Shown here: piece after piece, positions 10,879-23,002 of the stretch
How positions within the stretch are numbered: the stretch's first letter is position 1
Layout of the letters: every line of letters starts with the position of its first letter
Assembly (NCBI GenBank): GCA_016801845.1
Contig: CM028907.1
Location: 15,964,598-16,028,597, forward strand
Reading direction: 5' to 3'
DNA from: Polydactylus sextarius
Lineage: Eukaryota > Chordata > Actinopteri > Polynemidae
Length of the DNA stretch: 64,000 bases
Program-made: the position numbers and the translations under genes
Notes under the pieces: generated by a model
Database searches by the model: none
The model's input: only the letters and a program-made list of their open reading frames with translations
What the model was told of the DNA's origin: nothing

Positions 10879-12815
10879 GTACAAGTAAAAGAACACTAGG
10901 TTGTTTATAACATTTTATATGTTTTATAATCATATAATTTGTACATATAACTGAGATATATTCATAGTATTTGTGTGGATGCATGAAACACTGCATACCC
11001 CAGAAAACTGCTATAGAAACTCTCAAGGAACGAAGGTGCAGAGTGAACCATGTAAGGCACCACATAAGGAACTGGAAGCATGTCTGTGATAATTGTACAT
11101 GTATGGGGTGCTAGACAATGACTCATGTTCTTTGCTGCTTAGCTGAGGTAAAATCTGATACCATGTAGGAAATTAGCCTGAACAAGCAACAATGGAAATT
11201 CTGAGGGTTGTGTTCAATCGCAAGACACAGCACTAAGATCACAAGTGGTTAGGAAAATGGTTGAGAAAGTGAGTATGGTGTTCTTTTGGATAAGTAAACA
11301 GATGCAATCCAAGCAGCGCTTAATTGTCTCAAGCAGCTTAGAGGTTGTTGATGCTGTATGGTTGTTTTTCACCACATTTACCTCTTTTTTCACCAGTTAC
11401 AGTATCTTCTCTTCTCTCTTCCCTTCTTTTTGTCTCAGCTGTTTGGTCTTCAACTTCTGAAAAATGAGGTTCAAGTTAAGTATTTGATTTAAGACTCATC
11501 AGCCACTCACAAGCTGGTTACCTCAGGTTATGCAATACTTCATATCAATGGAAAGTGATTTTCCTAGTTTCCTATGATACCCAAATGTGGCACAGTCTTG
11601 TCAACAAAACATTTCAATTATTGCCAAAATTACTCTGTTTGGGGGGCAAAATACACTTACAGAGGTTCATCCAAAAACCTGGTGAAAGATTACATTTATG
11701 TTAGACATCAAGACGCTTTTCTGTGCCGAACCATCAAAAATATTTTCACTGGCACAGTCAGTGTCTCACTGGCCCTCTTTGTGTTTCCATGTACCTGCCA
11801 TTCAGAACATCCTTGAGATTGCGCTGTATGTATGTTCCAAGAATGGAATAATTTCTCCCAGCATTGGCTCCTATTTGGCTCCTCCTTTGTTCTGGAATAA
11901 TGAAAATAAATACCCTAAATCTTTGTTTCATTTGAAGATTATGCACAGGATGAGAGGTGTACAATGGAACAACCTCTCAGTTGTCCATTGATGCTCTCTG
12001 TGGTAAGGATTTAAAGTGCTAATTTTCTTCAAACCTTGTTCATGCCTTCATAATTCCATTCCAGTTGCACTTAATAGCATAGTGAGGTGTTGTGAGCACT
12101 TAGAGTAGGGCACCAAGGTGCTCCCATAACCATTAAAATGTTCGACTGCCCATTAAATGCATCTGTACCTTTTTGTAAGTAGCTCTATCCATCACTATTA
12201 TGACTGGTATATTCTCAGTACATGGTCCTGGGGAGACTGTTGATGCTCAGTTTAGGCTGAACACAGAAATATGGTCTCCTTAATGCAATGGTTGAGCAAT
12301 GAAAAAGGAAAAGAAAATGGAATAAATGAGAAGTCATTGCTCTTCAATTTAGGGGAACACTAAAAAATATTAAATAATGAGGCAACAGTTTAAATATTGA
12401 TCTTAATAAAAACATACATTTTAGCAAGATATTTCACACCTACATCTTTAAAGACATACACATACACATACACATACAGCCAGAGCAAGGATTGCTGAAT
12501 ATTTTGTAACTACTGTATGAACCCTTGTTACCATTAAAATAATGTCTACAGATAAAGAGACTTACACTGGTGCAAGTGAAGCACAGAAACATTGCAATGA
12601 AAAATCAGCATTACATGTTGCATTATGTGGTAAGAACAGGGGTAAAACTCAGTTTGAGACTGTATTATAAAAAAAAACACATTAAACAAGTGTTATAAAC
12701 ACTTTACTGTCATCAACTTATGTATGCAATGAGCAGAACCACCTGGACCCTAATTGGGATGCTGCGGTTTCAGTGCTTTAACTGTATTTCGGGGTCTCCT
12801 AAAAGCACACTACAA
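10879..12815. other. Unique-looking DNA, no gene seen
   Basis: ORFs of 60-112 codons are AT-driven and lack motifs. Three ACACAT units lie near 12459-12476. Confidence 0.45.
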
Positions 12816-12868
12816 TAAAAAAACAAAACAAAAAAACAAAAAAACAAAAAAAAAAAACAAAAACAAAT
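12816..12868. repeat. A-rich (CAAAA)n-like low-complexity tract
   Basis: Runs of A interrupted by single C residues over about 50 bases. It could be a decayed retroposon tail, but no body was recognised upstream. Confidence 0.85.
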
Positions 12869-14399
12869 GAATGCTAAAATTGGCCATATATACTTGGGCA
12901 CCCATCCATGTGATAGCCACACATGACATGCCTATGTGTTGGAAATATGACCAAATATGACCCAGAAACATGACAAAGCTGCTTTTGTAAAATGTGACAA
13001 TAAGTCATCTTCATTTAGTCTGAAAACTTTACATTATAGAGAAGGCACAGGTTGTACTGAACAATGATAGTTTGGCAATAAACCAGCAAGGGCAATGACA
13101 AGACCCTGAAACTGAATAAGATAAATAGAATACAGCTATCCTCACCTTGCTAATGGGCCATTTCCTCTGTACTTTTGTATATTGTAAGGTTGACGTAGTA
13201 GATTAAGTAGACTTGTCTCACCAATATGCTACTCTCTGTTGTGTTTTGTTGTCATCTGTCCTTTTTATTTGTTGCATAGTACAGTACATCATTTTAAATT
13301 CTTCTGATTGATTATTAATTAGTGTTTTTTTTTTCCCTCTGCACCTTTAATTGAGACATATTGAGACTCAAGGCATTGAATATATGGGGGAAAAAGATCT
13401 TCTGGTTAGCTCCAAATATGTCTTGTTTTATCTTGGACTTAAAAGTAGAAATAAGACAAGATGCTAACAGAAAAGCAATAGTGTTCATCCTAAATGAATT
13501 AAAAACACAGATTTAAATGTTTATTTAAAAAAAAAAACAAGGCAGACATGCAGATTATTAAGTTTTCTGGAACCTGGACATTATTGACTGCTTTCACTTT
13601 TTTAAATAACCTCCTGCAATGTTCTAAAAAGCTACTGAGTTGTCTAGTAAAAATAATAGCTCTTCATCCCACTGACAGGTACTTGGTAGGAATGAAGCTT
13701 TTAAGTTCGAAAATTGCTAAATGAAAGGCTAAAAGAAGACTGAAATTAAAAGCGTAGCATTTTAAGTGAAGCATTTTTTCTCATCAAGCCAATCCCAGGT
13801 GTGTACCTTCCATGGCTATGCATATAAATTGGAGTCCCGCCAATTTTTATTAACTCTGCAGCTGTAAACAGGTGCCACTATTCATGAGCAACACTGGTAT
13901 ATTGGTTTCAAACAGGATTTTATCAGTATTCAGTGCACCATCAATGCATTTTGTCCCAGTTTGATTCAAGTTACTATGAGCCTCAAAGTAAATTGTACAT
14001 AATGCGATGGACAATGACACGCTCAGAAATGTCCTATGGTCAGGAAGCAGCCTTTTCATGTGATAACAGGCTGCGGATGGCAACAGGGTTTTCCCGTCTA
14101 GTCAAGTGTTTCTGACAGGAGGAGGAATATAAGGCAGCCGGTCGACACACCAGCACTAACCATTTCAAAATGGAGCCTTTCATCTCACCAACAGTTACTG
14201 AGACATATCATTCAAAGCTCAAAGGCTCAAGACATTCTAGTGCAGTCAGGTGATGATGTTTGAAATCCAAGGATTCAATCTCTTTGCACTGTGTATTTAG
14301 TCACTTTAGCTCTTAATGAATACACACAGCCATACAAACACATATACAATATATATATACATATTAGTATACATCCATCTAAGGTTTCAAATGTAAATG
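12869..14399. other. Unique-looking DNA; 13785-13870 is a weak conserved-element candidate
   Basis: No gene recognised. Around 13785-13870 there is non-repetitive sequence with TATGCATATAAATTGG and a balanced base mix, the look of a conserved non-coding element. Without alignment this is only a guess. Confidence 0.25.
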
Positions 14400-14439
14400 C
14401 AACTAGATTTTCAACAATTCAACTAGATTTTCAACATTT
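14400..14439. repeat. Two-copy 20-bp tandem duplication
   Basis: The unit CAACTAGATTTTCAACAATT is followed directly by a copy ending ATTT, with two differences. Confidence 0.9.
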
Positions 14440-14738
14440 CAATTCATTGTCTATGATTGAATCTGTTTTTACATGTAAATGGTGCAGGTAGCCAGGCTGA
14501 GCTTTTTAGCCAAACAACTATCTATCTGTGCTTCATTGTGCAGAATGAATGAGTAACATTATGCCACCAGAATAGCAGAAATGTGCTTTAAGTGGCTCTT
14601 GTCTCGGTTTCCTATCCTGATCATTGCTATTTATGGCATCTTTGTCTTTTTTCAAATGTTTTAGGGAAAGTAGGCAATACAGTATGAGCCCAAGCGTCCA
14701 TCTTATTATACCAACAGTGTATATTTAAATAATGTGTA

Positions 14739-14739
<1 letters not shown>

Positions 14740-14774
<35 letters not shown>
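14740..14774. repeat. (CA)n microsatellite
   Basis: About 17 uninterrupted CA units. Confidence 0.95.
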
Positions 14775-14776
<2 letters not shown>

Positions 14777-16509
14777 TTTCTTTCTGATTTCAAGAAAAAT
14801 GAAATACTGGCATCCCTTGTGTGATTCAATATTGGGGTTCTGCCACTGAGAGCAGCAAGCTAAATGTTTGCAGTGGGGCCCCTTTGATTTCCAATTTGGA
14901 GTCAAATTGGAAAACATAGAAATTGCCATTGTCGCTCAACTTGCATGATTACATTTTTCATTTGTGTGTGATTGTTTGTAGTCAACAGGGAGCAATACTT
15001 GATGTCTACATTTGCATGGTGTATATTTTGCTGAGTGCCCCCCTCTGCCACTGCAGTCGTCAGCCATACTTGTGTAGATCATGTTTGAACGATTCTGTGT
15101 AAACTGAGCCAGTTCTTTCCCTCAGAGAGGAGACTGGTGTCACCAGACACACAGAAGTGAGTTCAAATCATCATAGCACTGTATGAAATGTGTCAAATGC
15201 AGTCTCCAGCTACTATGCAGCTGTGTAATTTACCTAGCTGCAATTAAAGTGGAAGAAGACAGCTGCTTCCTGATGAAAAATGAAGCATTATCAAAACTGC
15301 CACAGAAACCATAGAATAAAAAGAATTCTGTGATTTACTGTGCAAATAATGGTAATAATTAAAGCATAAATGCAGATTCTACAATCCTATTAGGCTGGAA
15401 AATCTGCAGTGTGAAGATAAATAGAACGGTACAGTGAAATTGTCAAGGATAAAGCAAGACTACATTAAAAGGTTATAAAGAAGCCTTTGAAATCTAGCTT
15501 CTTTAATCTATCTACTAGTATTGTGTTCGTTTTCCTGCTATACTGCTGCACACCCCCATCCTTCCTTCATTTCTCTTGCCTGGGGGGAGTTTGCATGTCT
15601 CCAGAGGCCTCCACTTCAGAACAAAAACGGCATTAATGAACTCTTTAGCCTGCGCAAATGCTTTCAGGAAAAGCAGAGTACAAAAATACCTTCAATGCTT
15701 TGTGTTTTTTTTTTTTTTTCTCCTCTTGATTTTATTAAACGATCAGAGACAATCCTGAGTCACTAATTTCTGGCAGTGATAGCAACATTCTGACGGCTTC
15801 ATCCCTCCAGAGTTGGGGAAATAGCGAGAAGGAGGCGTAGAGAGCCAGATCATTCTGCTTTGACTGTCAGATAGGGAGAATGGCGGGACTTGAATAAGCT
15901 CGGGGGCCCGCACTCTGGATTCTCTTTATAGCTCTGCCATCCCATGCAAAAAGGAATTTTGAATGTAGCTCCTACATATTTAATACACAACTTGTTTCAC
16001 AGATGTTTCTCCAGACATTTTCTGCCTCATAAAACAGGTTATATTATTTTTTAATAAGCTGACATCTCTTGTTGTTATGAGGATAGGCTATGAAGCCCAT
16101 CAGGGTTGCTTTGATGTGAGCATTGACAGATAGATGCATAAGCTGGAATGACAGGCCAAAAGGATGCAAACACAATGCTTACATGCAGCTTTGTGCACAG
16201 TAATGCATGACGCAGAAAGTAAAAAAGAAAAGTCTCACAATCACTTCAAAGCACAAGTTGTAAATATGCACAGCAAAAAATAATGTCCTCTTTGGTAATT
16301 AAGTCTAAAATGTTTTGAGGATGAATTGATTTGGTAATCAGCAAATACAATAATCATCAATTTGAAAAAAAAGGCCATTGAAAACACAGTTTGCCACATA
16401 GTAAAACACATTTCAAATCCAATTTGTGACATTTTTTTAATAAACTAGATATATTTTGTTGTTTTATACTTTTCTACAAATTCAGTATATAAAGTGACCA
16501 ACAAGTGTG
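14775..16509. other. Unique-looking DNA, no gene seen
   Basis: Contains a T run near 15705-15720. The stretch 15850-15990 is GC-richer and non-repetitive. ORFs are short and lack motifs. Confidence 0.45.
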
Positions 16510-16748
16510 GGTTTGTTTTTACTATTTTCTGATATTTAATCAAATTATCAATTGGGAAATCAACCAGCAGACATTTTGTCATCATTTTGTGGTTTAAAAC
16601 TTTTACATAATTTATTTAAAATGCTAACTTCTAGCTTGTTTGTTGTTGTTTTCACTGTGTTCTGATATTTCATGGACCAAATAATCAATTGAGAAATTAA
16701 ACAGCAGATTGGGGAACTATAAAAAAAATTACTTTTAGTTGCAGCCCA
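16510..16748 (+). mobile_element. Teleost MITE-like element, 3' end
   Basis: The tract TTCTGATATTTCATGG, then CCAAATAATCAATTGAGAAA, then CAGCAGATTGGGG, ending in TTTTAGTTGCAGCCC at 16733-16747, matches by recall the end of an abundant fish non-autonomous DNA element whose terminus reads TTAGTTGCAGCCC. The TTTCTGATATTT...CAATTG...CAGCAGA module occurs twice (about 16527 and 16661), so part of it is duplicated. A related copy covering the other half of the family lies at 27322-27545. Confidence 0.5.
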
Positions 16749-19700
16749 ATAATTCTGTTTTTAATTTATCCCATTCTGGGATATTATACACAACATTTGT
16801 AAAAACACAAATAATTAAAATTAATACATATTTTATAGGACCCTTATAAAGAGGGGCGATATGGCCATATTAGAATCAAAATCTGTTACCAGAAACCAAA
16901 TTCTAGTAAGAAAAACGAACCACAGACAGCTGAGTGAATGCATATACAGCTCAAACATCCAAGCCAGCAAGTGAAGCTAATAACCAGCAATCCATCACTT
17001 AGCTATCTGGCAGTAAAGATGGTGTCTTGTAGGCAAACACTAAACAATAATATATGTTATGTGTAGGCTAGGGACTCTCTTTGTAGTTTCTGTCTGTTAC
17101 CCCTTTGTTTACTTTGGTTCCCCAGGGTGCTATGATTTCCTCTGAATGGTTCAAACATATACAGGTTTTGTGAAATAGAAACTAGTAACATTTTGAAAGT
17201 GAATGGGTGTAGCCTATTCATGCTTGCCCCAGAGTGTACTGTGGTTGATGGAAGATAGATGGACGGACATAAAAAAAAAGAAGTAGAGAAGTGAAAAGTA
17301 GATATTATATAGTAGCATGGGACAATTTAAATGTCAGATTAAACTGATTTTTGGAAGTGGCAGTTGAGATTTGAGAGTTTTAGCTCAATGGGTGATCTGT
17401 ATTGCCTGCAGGCTTTAAGGATATTAATGTGAAAAAAAGAAAAATCATTCACTTCCTTATATATATAATTACATTTTTGGAAATTCTTGATGATCAGTTA
17501 GCATATGACTTAAGACAAACCACTTTGCAGGTTCTTTCTTTGCTTAATCTTGTCTGGAGCCTGACTGAGATAGATTTGACTACAAACCTGATGCACAGTG
17601 TTATGTGCATTACTCACATTAAACAGTAATCATTTTTATTAATTTTTAATAAATTCTTTCAGAGTGTTTTTTTTTTTTTTAGAGTGATTAAGGTTCCCCG
17701 ATTAGATTCCAACCTCAACATGTATTCACTAAATCTACGAATTTAGCTACACATCTTAATGCATTTAATTGCATGAGGATATTTGCACAGAAATGTACAA
17801 ATCCATAAATCCACCCCACAAAAGGGCAGATACATGCAGCTAAAAAGAGAAAAAAATCACCTTGTCAAAGCTGCAGTCACGGCTTCCTGGGCTCCTGCTC
17901 CTCTATCCCACGTATTTAACTCTTAAATCCTATTATATTGCTTTAAATACTGGCTGCTTGCAATGAATAGGTCTACAATATACTTTTCTGGTTTTGCACA
18001 GTAGCCAGTTTTTTTAGTAGGTGGCTATTCCTCTCACCCATCTTGGAGAAGCCTTTGAGGAGCACCTTTGAAAGTGTTGGAAATTTATTATAAGCCTTTT
18101 AGCGAATGGATTCATACTGAGCTGTGGAAGTGCTCGGTGAGAGCAAAACAGGTTTGCCTGTAAAGTCGCATCTGGAGTTCAGGAGTAGGGCTGATGGCTC
18201 TGAAGTGTTTAAACTACCACACAACATCTTTTCTGTGCATTTTCGGTAAAAAAAAAAAAAAAAGTCTTCAGGAATGTGTAGTGAGTGTAGACAGCACTAC
18301 AATTGTCTCATTTAATTTCGGGATCTTCCCCCGAAAAGTACTTTGACATTGTCTGAGAACAGGAAATAGCACTGACAAAAGTATAAGCTTTGCCTTGGAA
18401 ACTTCACTTGTTAACACAGTCAGCTCTGCACACAGTCTTTAACCTGTAATCACCTGCATGACACCTTTCTGATACTGTTCTGACCCTCTTTTGCATAACA
18501 CAGGTCTCAATGGGCCCATTCTTAAAAACCCATTTACATCCCTTTTCTTCCTCTTCATAAATGAAATTACGCAGTGAATACGTTGAAATGAAGATTCTCA
18601 AATTTTGTAACTGATCCACTCAATCTATTCATGGCAAGAGCAGTAAATCCTAATATTTTGTGTATGATATAATAATGGAGTTGGAATCAGACCATAGAAG
18701 ATAGAAAGTTGCCATTAGAAGAGATGGGGGTCGAGGGGACTGAGAGTGGACCGGTGGGTGTTTAAGAAATGGGGCTCCATACTGGGATGTTTCAATTGTA
18801 ATGCTCTTTCTTGGTCAATCAGTGAACAGAATATGTTCTCACTTTTACTCTGTTCTACAGAGTAAAAATGTCATGAACATATAAAAAAAGCAATGCATTA
18901 CAGGTACACATATTTTATCTGTACTACCTGATAATAGAATAGTAGCAATAGAAAAATTGTAGCATTCCTTCTCCTGATAAAAACCTTTGTAGAAATGGCA
19001 AGTAAAGAAAAAATGTTTTACTGTAGGTATGTAAAGACAAAGTTATAAATGTTAATGTTAAAGGTTCACTGAAGAGGTTTTTTTGCATATGAAGTGGTGC
19101 ATAGGTAAAGACAAGGAAGAAGAGGAAGATGCATGTTGATGTAAACAACCCTGGATATTGAACACTTAAAAAACTAGTTTGTAAATATTTCATGAAGAAG
19201 TAAGTGCATTCACCGTGCTTGTTAAACCTCAAGGATTCACACAGAGAGTAACACTGAATGTAAACATAACTTTAGTGTGTTTACAAGAAATTTCCAAAGG
19301 GCACATTTAAGTCAAGAGGATATAATTGTAAGCATTCACATACATTCAAGGCAGGAGGCCAATTCCCCATGCAGAGAGAGACCTGGCATGTAAACATTGT
19401 GGAGCAGCTGAAAATGGAGTTTGGCACTCAAGCTAGAATAGCAGATGATCTCTGACAGCCACGAAGGTGTTAAATAAAGTGCAGTTAATTGTAAGGGAAC
19501 ACAGAATTGAGCCATGTAACATGTAATACAACTAACATACATCACGTTCATGTAATGGTACCTGGTGAAAGTGCAAAAAATTACTGTTACTCACATTAGC
19601 TGCATGGCATGACAAGCTGTTACCACCATCAAGAAAGTCTCAGTTCATTGTGCTCATTGTAACTGGCTGAGCCACAAAGTGAGAGATGTGATTGGCAATG

Positions 19701-20594
19701 TTCCTTATCCCAGCTACCAGCTTTGAAACGGAAGAGATGAATGACACGTGCCTTGTGGATTCATGAAGCAGTGCTACTGTAAGTGGCCATCATGTAGTGA
19801 GTGTGGACACATCCTCAACATTATCTGCATAGAGCACTGACAAGATTAGAAATTGGGATTTTGTTGAAAACTGATTTGGAGTTGCACAGCTGTCATTCAG
19901 TTGAAATCACGGCACTACTAACCCAAGAAATTTGTCAAATGCAACCATTCAGCTAAAATCGTATTTTTTTTTTTTTTTTTTGAGGAAGATTCATCTTCTA
20001 TACTGAATCACAGCATAATGAATGAATGACTAAACTTGTCATGGGGTTTGAGATTTTGTTATGTGTTTGTAATGAATTCATCTGAACTCTGAGCATGTGA
20101 GGATTATGCCAGGTTCAATGCTGCAATATGTTACAAAAATCTTATAGTTTTAAAGATTTATTTAGTAAAAAAATGTCCTTACTTTGAAGAAAAGCAAAAC
20201 TGAAGTTTTGGAATTAGATTTCATTGAGGATGGGACAATGATGCCAAATGGGCCATAAACATGTTGTCTATTCAGGCTTTGTCCCATTTCTTCTCCTTAA
20301 CCCCTGTCCTTGTTTCAGAGTCACCCTCCAAAAATAGATGTGTGAGAGGCAGTGGTCTAAATTCTCACAACAAAGGTGCTAAGGGCTATGTTTTTTTTTT
20401 GGTTTTTTTTCTGTTTTATTCTTGTACTTGAATAGAAAGTTCCCAGTTAAACGCTGCTGAACTGTTGCTGTCCATCTTTACTCTTGAACTATTCAAGCCT
20501 TGTTATGACTGATGTCAGACACATGAAGTGAAACTATATTTCTATATGGTGGCAGAGGCAGAGGTTTAAAAAGTAATTTCACAAAGTTGTGTGT
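16749..20594. other. Long unique-looking stretch, no gene seen
   Basis: Contains homopolymer runs at about 17668-17680 (T), 18248-18263 (A) and 19965-19981 (T). Several non-repetitive, balanced-composition blocks (17810-17980, 18040-18220) could be conserved non-coding DNA. ORFs of 60-102 codons lack motifs. Confidence 0.4.
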
Positions 20595-20688
20595 GATATG
20601 AATCAGGCACTGATGTTAGACTTGTAGTCACGGTTCTACCTAGTTTATCTCAAAGGTGTTTATTGGGGTTGAGGTCAGGGCATAGTCT

Positions 20689-20690
<2 letters not shown>
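20595..20690. mobile_element. Short DNA-transposon fragment, probably Tc1-like
   Basis: The phrases AATCAGGCACTGATGTTAGA and CTCAAAGGTGTTTATTGGGG, then TTGAGGTCAGGGCA, match by recall a common fish DNA-transposon segment. The copy stops where the (AT)n tract begins. Family assignment is uncertain. Confidence 0.45.

Positions 20691-20691
<1 letters not shown>

Positions 20692-20721
<30 letters not shown>
20692..20721. repeat. (AT)n microsatellite
   Basis: About 15 uninterrupted units at the truncated edge of the preceding transposon fragment. Confidence 0.95.
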
Positions 20722-20723
<2 letters not shown>

Positions 20724-21699
20724 ATCTTGTATTGTGCACAAATTGTGGTAAGTTAGTTTCATTTAGATAACCCAATATCACAAATTATGAATATGCTTTA
20801 GGGCTTTCCAAACCAGTACATAATACAGCACCCTCTGGTCCTACCTTAAAAACATAACAACACAGGAGAGATCCCTCTTGCTAATAAATTTATTTTTAGG
20901 AGTATCATCACTGATATCTGTTCTAGTCATCTATTCTACATTACTGTGTGTGCATTTGCCATTTTTGTTTAGTTTTGTTTTGTTTTGTTTGTAAGACATC
21001 AGTCTAAATACAGAACAATATGCTGAACACCGCTGTCAACTCCTGTGGTTTTGTGTCTCATAATGAGACATTGTATCTTTTCAATAAATATAACCAACAC
21101 AAACCAAGAGCTTAGGTTGGTGTGAAGACACTTCACAGTCTGTCCAACTCATAGGTGCAACTGTTAAATTCACTTTACGATAGCCATAGCCAGTTATCCT
21201 GGCATCATGAGACATCACAGAGGTCCTTTAAAATGGCAGTGGATTAGAACATCAGTGTAATCGTCACAGTTTATGGGACTGTAGTGACTTAAAACTATTA
21301 ATAGAAAAGTCAAAGGCCAAAAATTGAACAGCCCAAAACTTGAACCGCTTATTCACTTCTTATTATTCACTTTCCAATTCTTGGTACTGAATCAGCATGC
21401 CATTGAATGTATAATGTGTTATCCATGTTTAAGAAGAAGCTTTTATGATACATAACCTAGACATAAACTATTATTGTTCCCTGTATATTATTGAACACAT
21501 ATATAGTTTGAGGGGTCCATATCTTGTACCTAAACACTACCTTGAATTATTTTGCTCAGCTATCTCTTTAGAAAAATGCTCTCTTATAATCTAGACCTTC
21601 CTTTTAAGTACACTGCATTTGCTTTTCTTGATTGTGTAGCAATTGCTTCACTCTATGTGTAATAATCTTCAGTTGTTAATAGGTAACTATACCTGGCCG
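20722..21699. other. AT-rich DNA, no gene or repeat recognised
   Basis: Includes a short (GTTTT)n run near 20968-20991. No ORF with a motif. Confidence 0.45.
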
Positions 21700-22300
21700 T
21701 GCACAGACATCCATGGTGTACAGATGATGAATCCCATGACTTTGTTTATTTCCTGAATTTTCCTATAGTGCCATCAACAGGTCTTCATTTTTTTTATTAA
21801 CCTATATTATTAAATGTCTCAACAGCCAATGAATGGTTTGGAGCAAAATAATGCAGTACAAAAACTATTCTTTCCCAGACAATAAATTGTAACGACTTTG
21901 GTTATCCTCTAACTTTTCCTGTAGTGCCACCATAATGTTGATATGCAATTTTGAGTTAAATGTCTCAACAACTGCAGGGTGGATTACCATGAAATTTAGT
22001 TCAGCAGTCTACTTTATAGAATAAACTGTAACAACTTGATTGATGGCCCAACTTTTGTGCTAGTACCATCATCAGTCATCAGTAGTGTGGTTTATGACCA
22101 ACTGCCTTTGAAGCTAATTACATTCCTATTAATTTCACCAGGTCTTTCTACACAGTACATTGGTAAACATGGATTTTTATTTTATTACCTGAGCTACATT
22201 AGCATTAGCATGTTATTGTATCATTGCATCATGGTAATAGTATTGTCACTGTGTAAGTGTAAGGCACATTTATCTGTGACTAGAGCAGCTTAACTAGGAA
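21700..22300 (+). repeat. Degenerate three-unit tandem array of a percomorph repeat
   Basis: Anchor phrases recur in the same order. TAGTGCCATCAACAG at 21766 is followed by TAGTGCCACC at 21922 and TAGTACCATCATCAG at 22061 (spacing 156 and 139). AAATGTCTCAACA occurs at 21812 and 21958 (spacing 146). A non-repeated tail follows from about 22090, with GGTTTATGACCAACTGCC and TAGCATTAGCATG. By recall this layout, two or more 'dimer' units plus a TTAGCAT-rich tail, is a familiar percomorph interspersed repeat. An 85-codon ORF at 22036-22293 lies inside it and is not a gene. Confidence 0.65.
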
Positions 22301-22624
22301 GAACCAAACTAGCGTTAGGTGCAAAATGCAGAATGTTAATTATGAAGGTATGCAAAATGAGGAAGGAAGGCAACAGTACTGAAAATGTCTATCAGGTCTT
22401 TGTGGAAGAGGGCACAGCAAGGACTCATGATGCCCACACCCAGCCTGCAGAGACAGAGGTCAAGTCAGGTTAGTTAACATGGTGTTAGATGAAGGTTAAA
22501 TTCAGGTCTTTGGAACGTCATAGGAATTAAAAAGGTCACGGGGGCAAATTTATGCAACATGAGATGTGTTTATGAGTGAATTAACAAGTAACCAATTGTT
22601 ATTTGTTTCTTTGTTTATTTTTTC

Positions 22625-22625
<1 letters not shown>

Positions 22626-22672
<47 letters not shown>

Positions 22673-22735
22673 TATTATTATTTTTTATTATTATTTATTA
22701 TTTTTCTTTATTATATTATTGTTCTTTTTATGATA
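22626..22735. repeat. (ATT)n microsatellite, imperfect 3' half
   Basis: About 15 perfect ATT units are followed by interrupted TTATTATTT variants. Confidence 0.95.
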
Positions 22736-22913
22736 CATAATCAGCAATAGAGTAATTAATAAAAAACAATTCAAGGTGTAAGTACTATACAGTGCTAATT
22801 TAGACAATAACATATTTGTATACACACATTTTGTAGTGAGGTAACTGAATGATTGTTATTGATATAGGAATACTGAATCTGATCACTGGGTGCAATGCTT
22901 GTTTGCCTGAATG

Positions 22914-22938
22914 TTTCATGAGGCTATACCTCATGAAA
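22914..22938. repeat. Perfect inverted repeat, 10-bp arms
   Basis: TTTCATGAGG and CCTCATGAAA flank CTATA. It lies about 30 bp upstream of a 31-base poly(T) run. Confidence 0.9.
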
Positions 22939-22965
22939 GTGCAAATTCAGTTCATAAAATCAAGT

Positions 22966-22968
<3 letters not shown>

Positions 22969-22999
<31 letters not shown>
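22969..22999. repeat. Poly(T) run, 31 bases
   Basis: The longest homopolymer in the window. On the minus strand it would be a poly(A) tail, but no minus-strand retroposon was recognised at 23000 and beyond. Confidence 0.9.
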
Positions 23000-23000
<1 letters not shown>

Positions 23001-23002
<2 letters not shown>

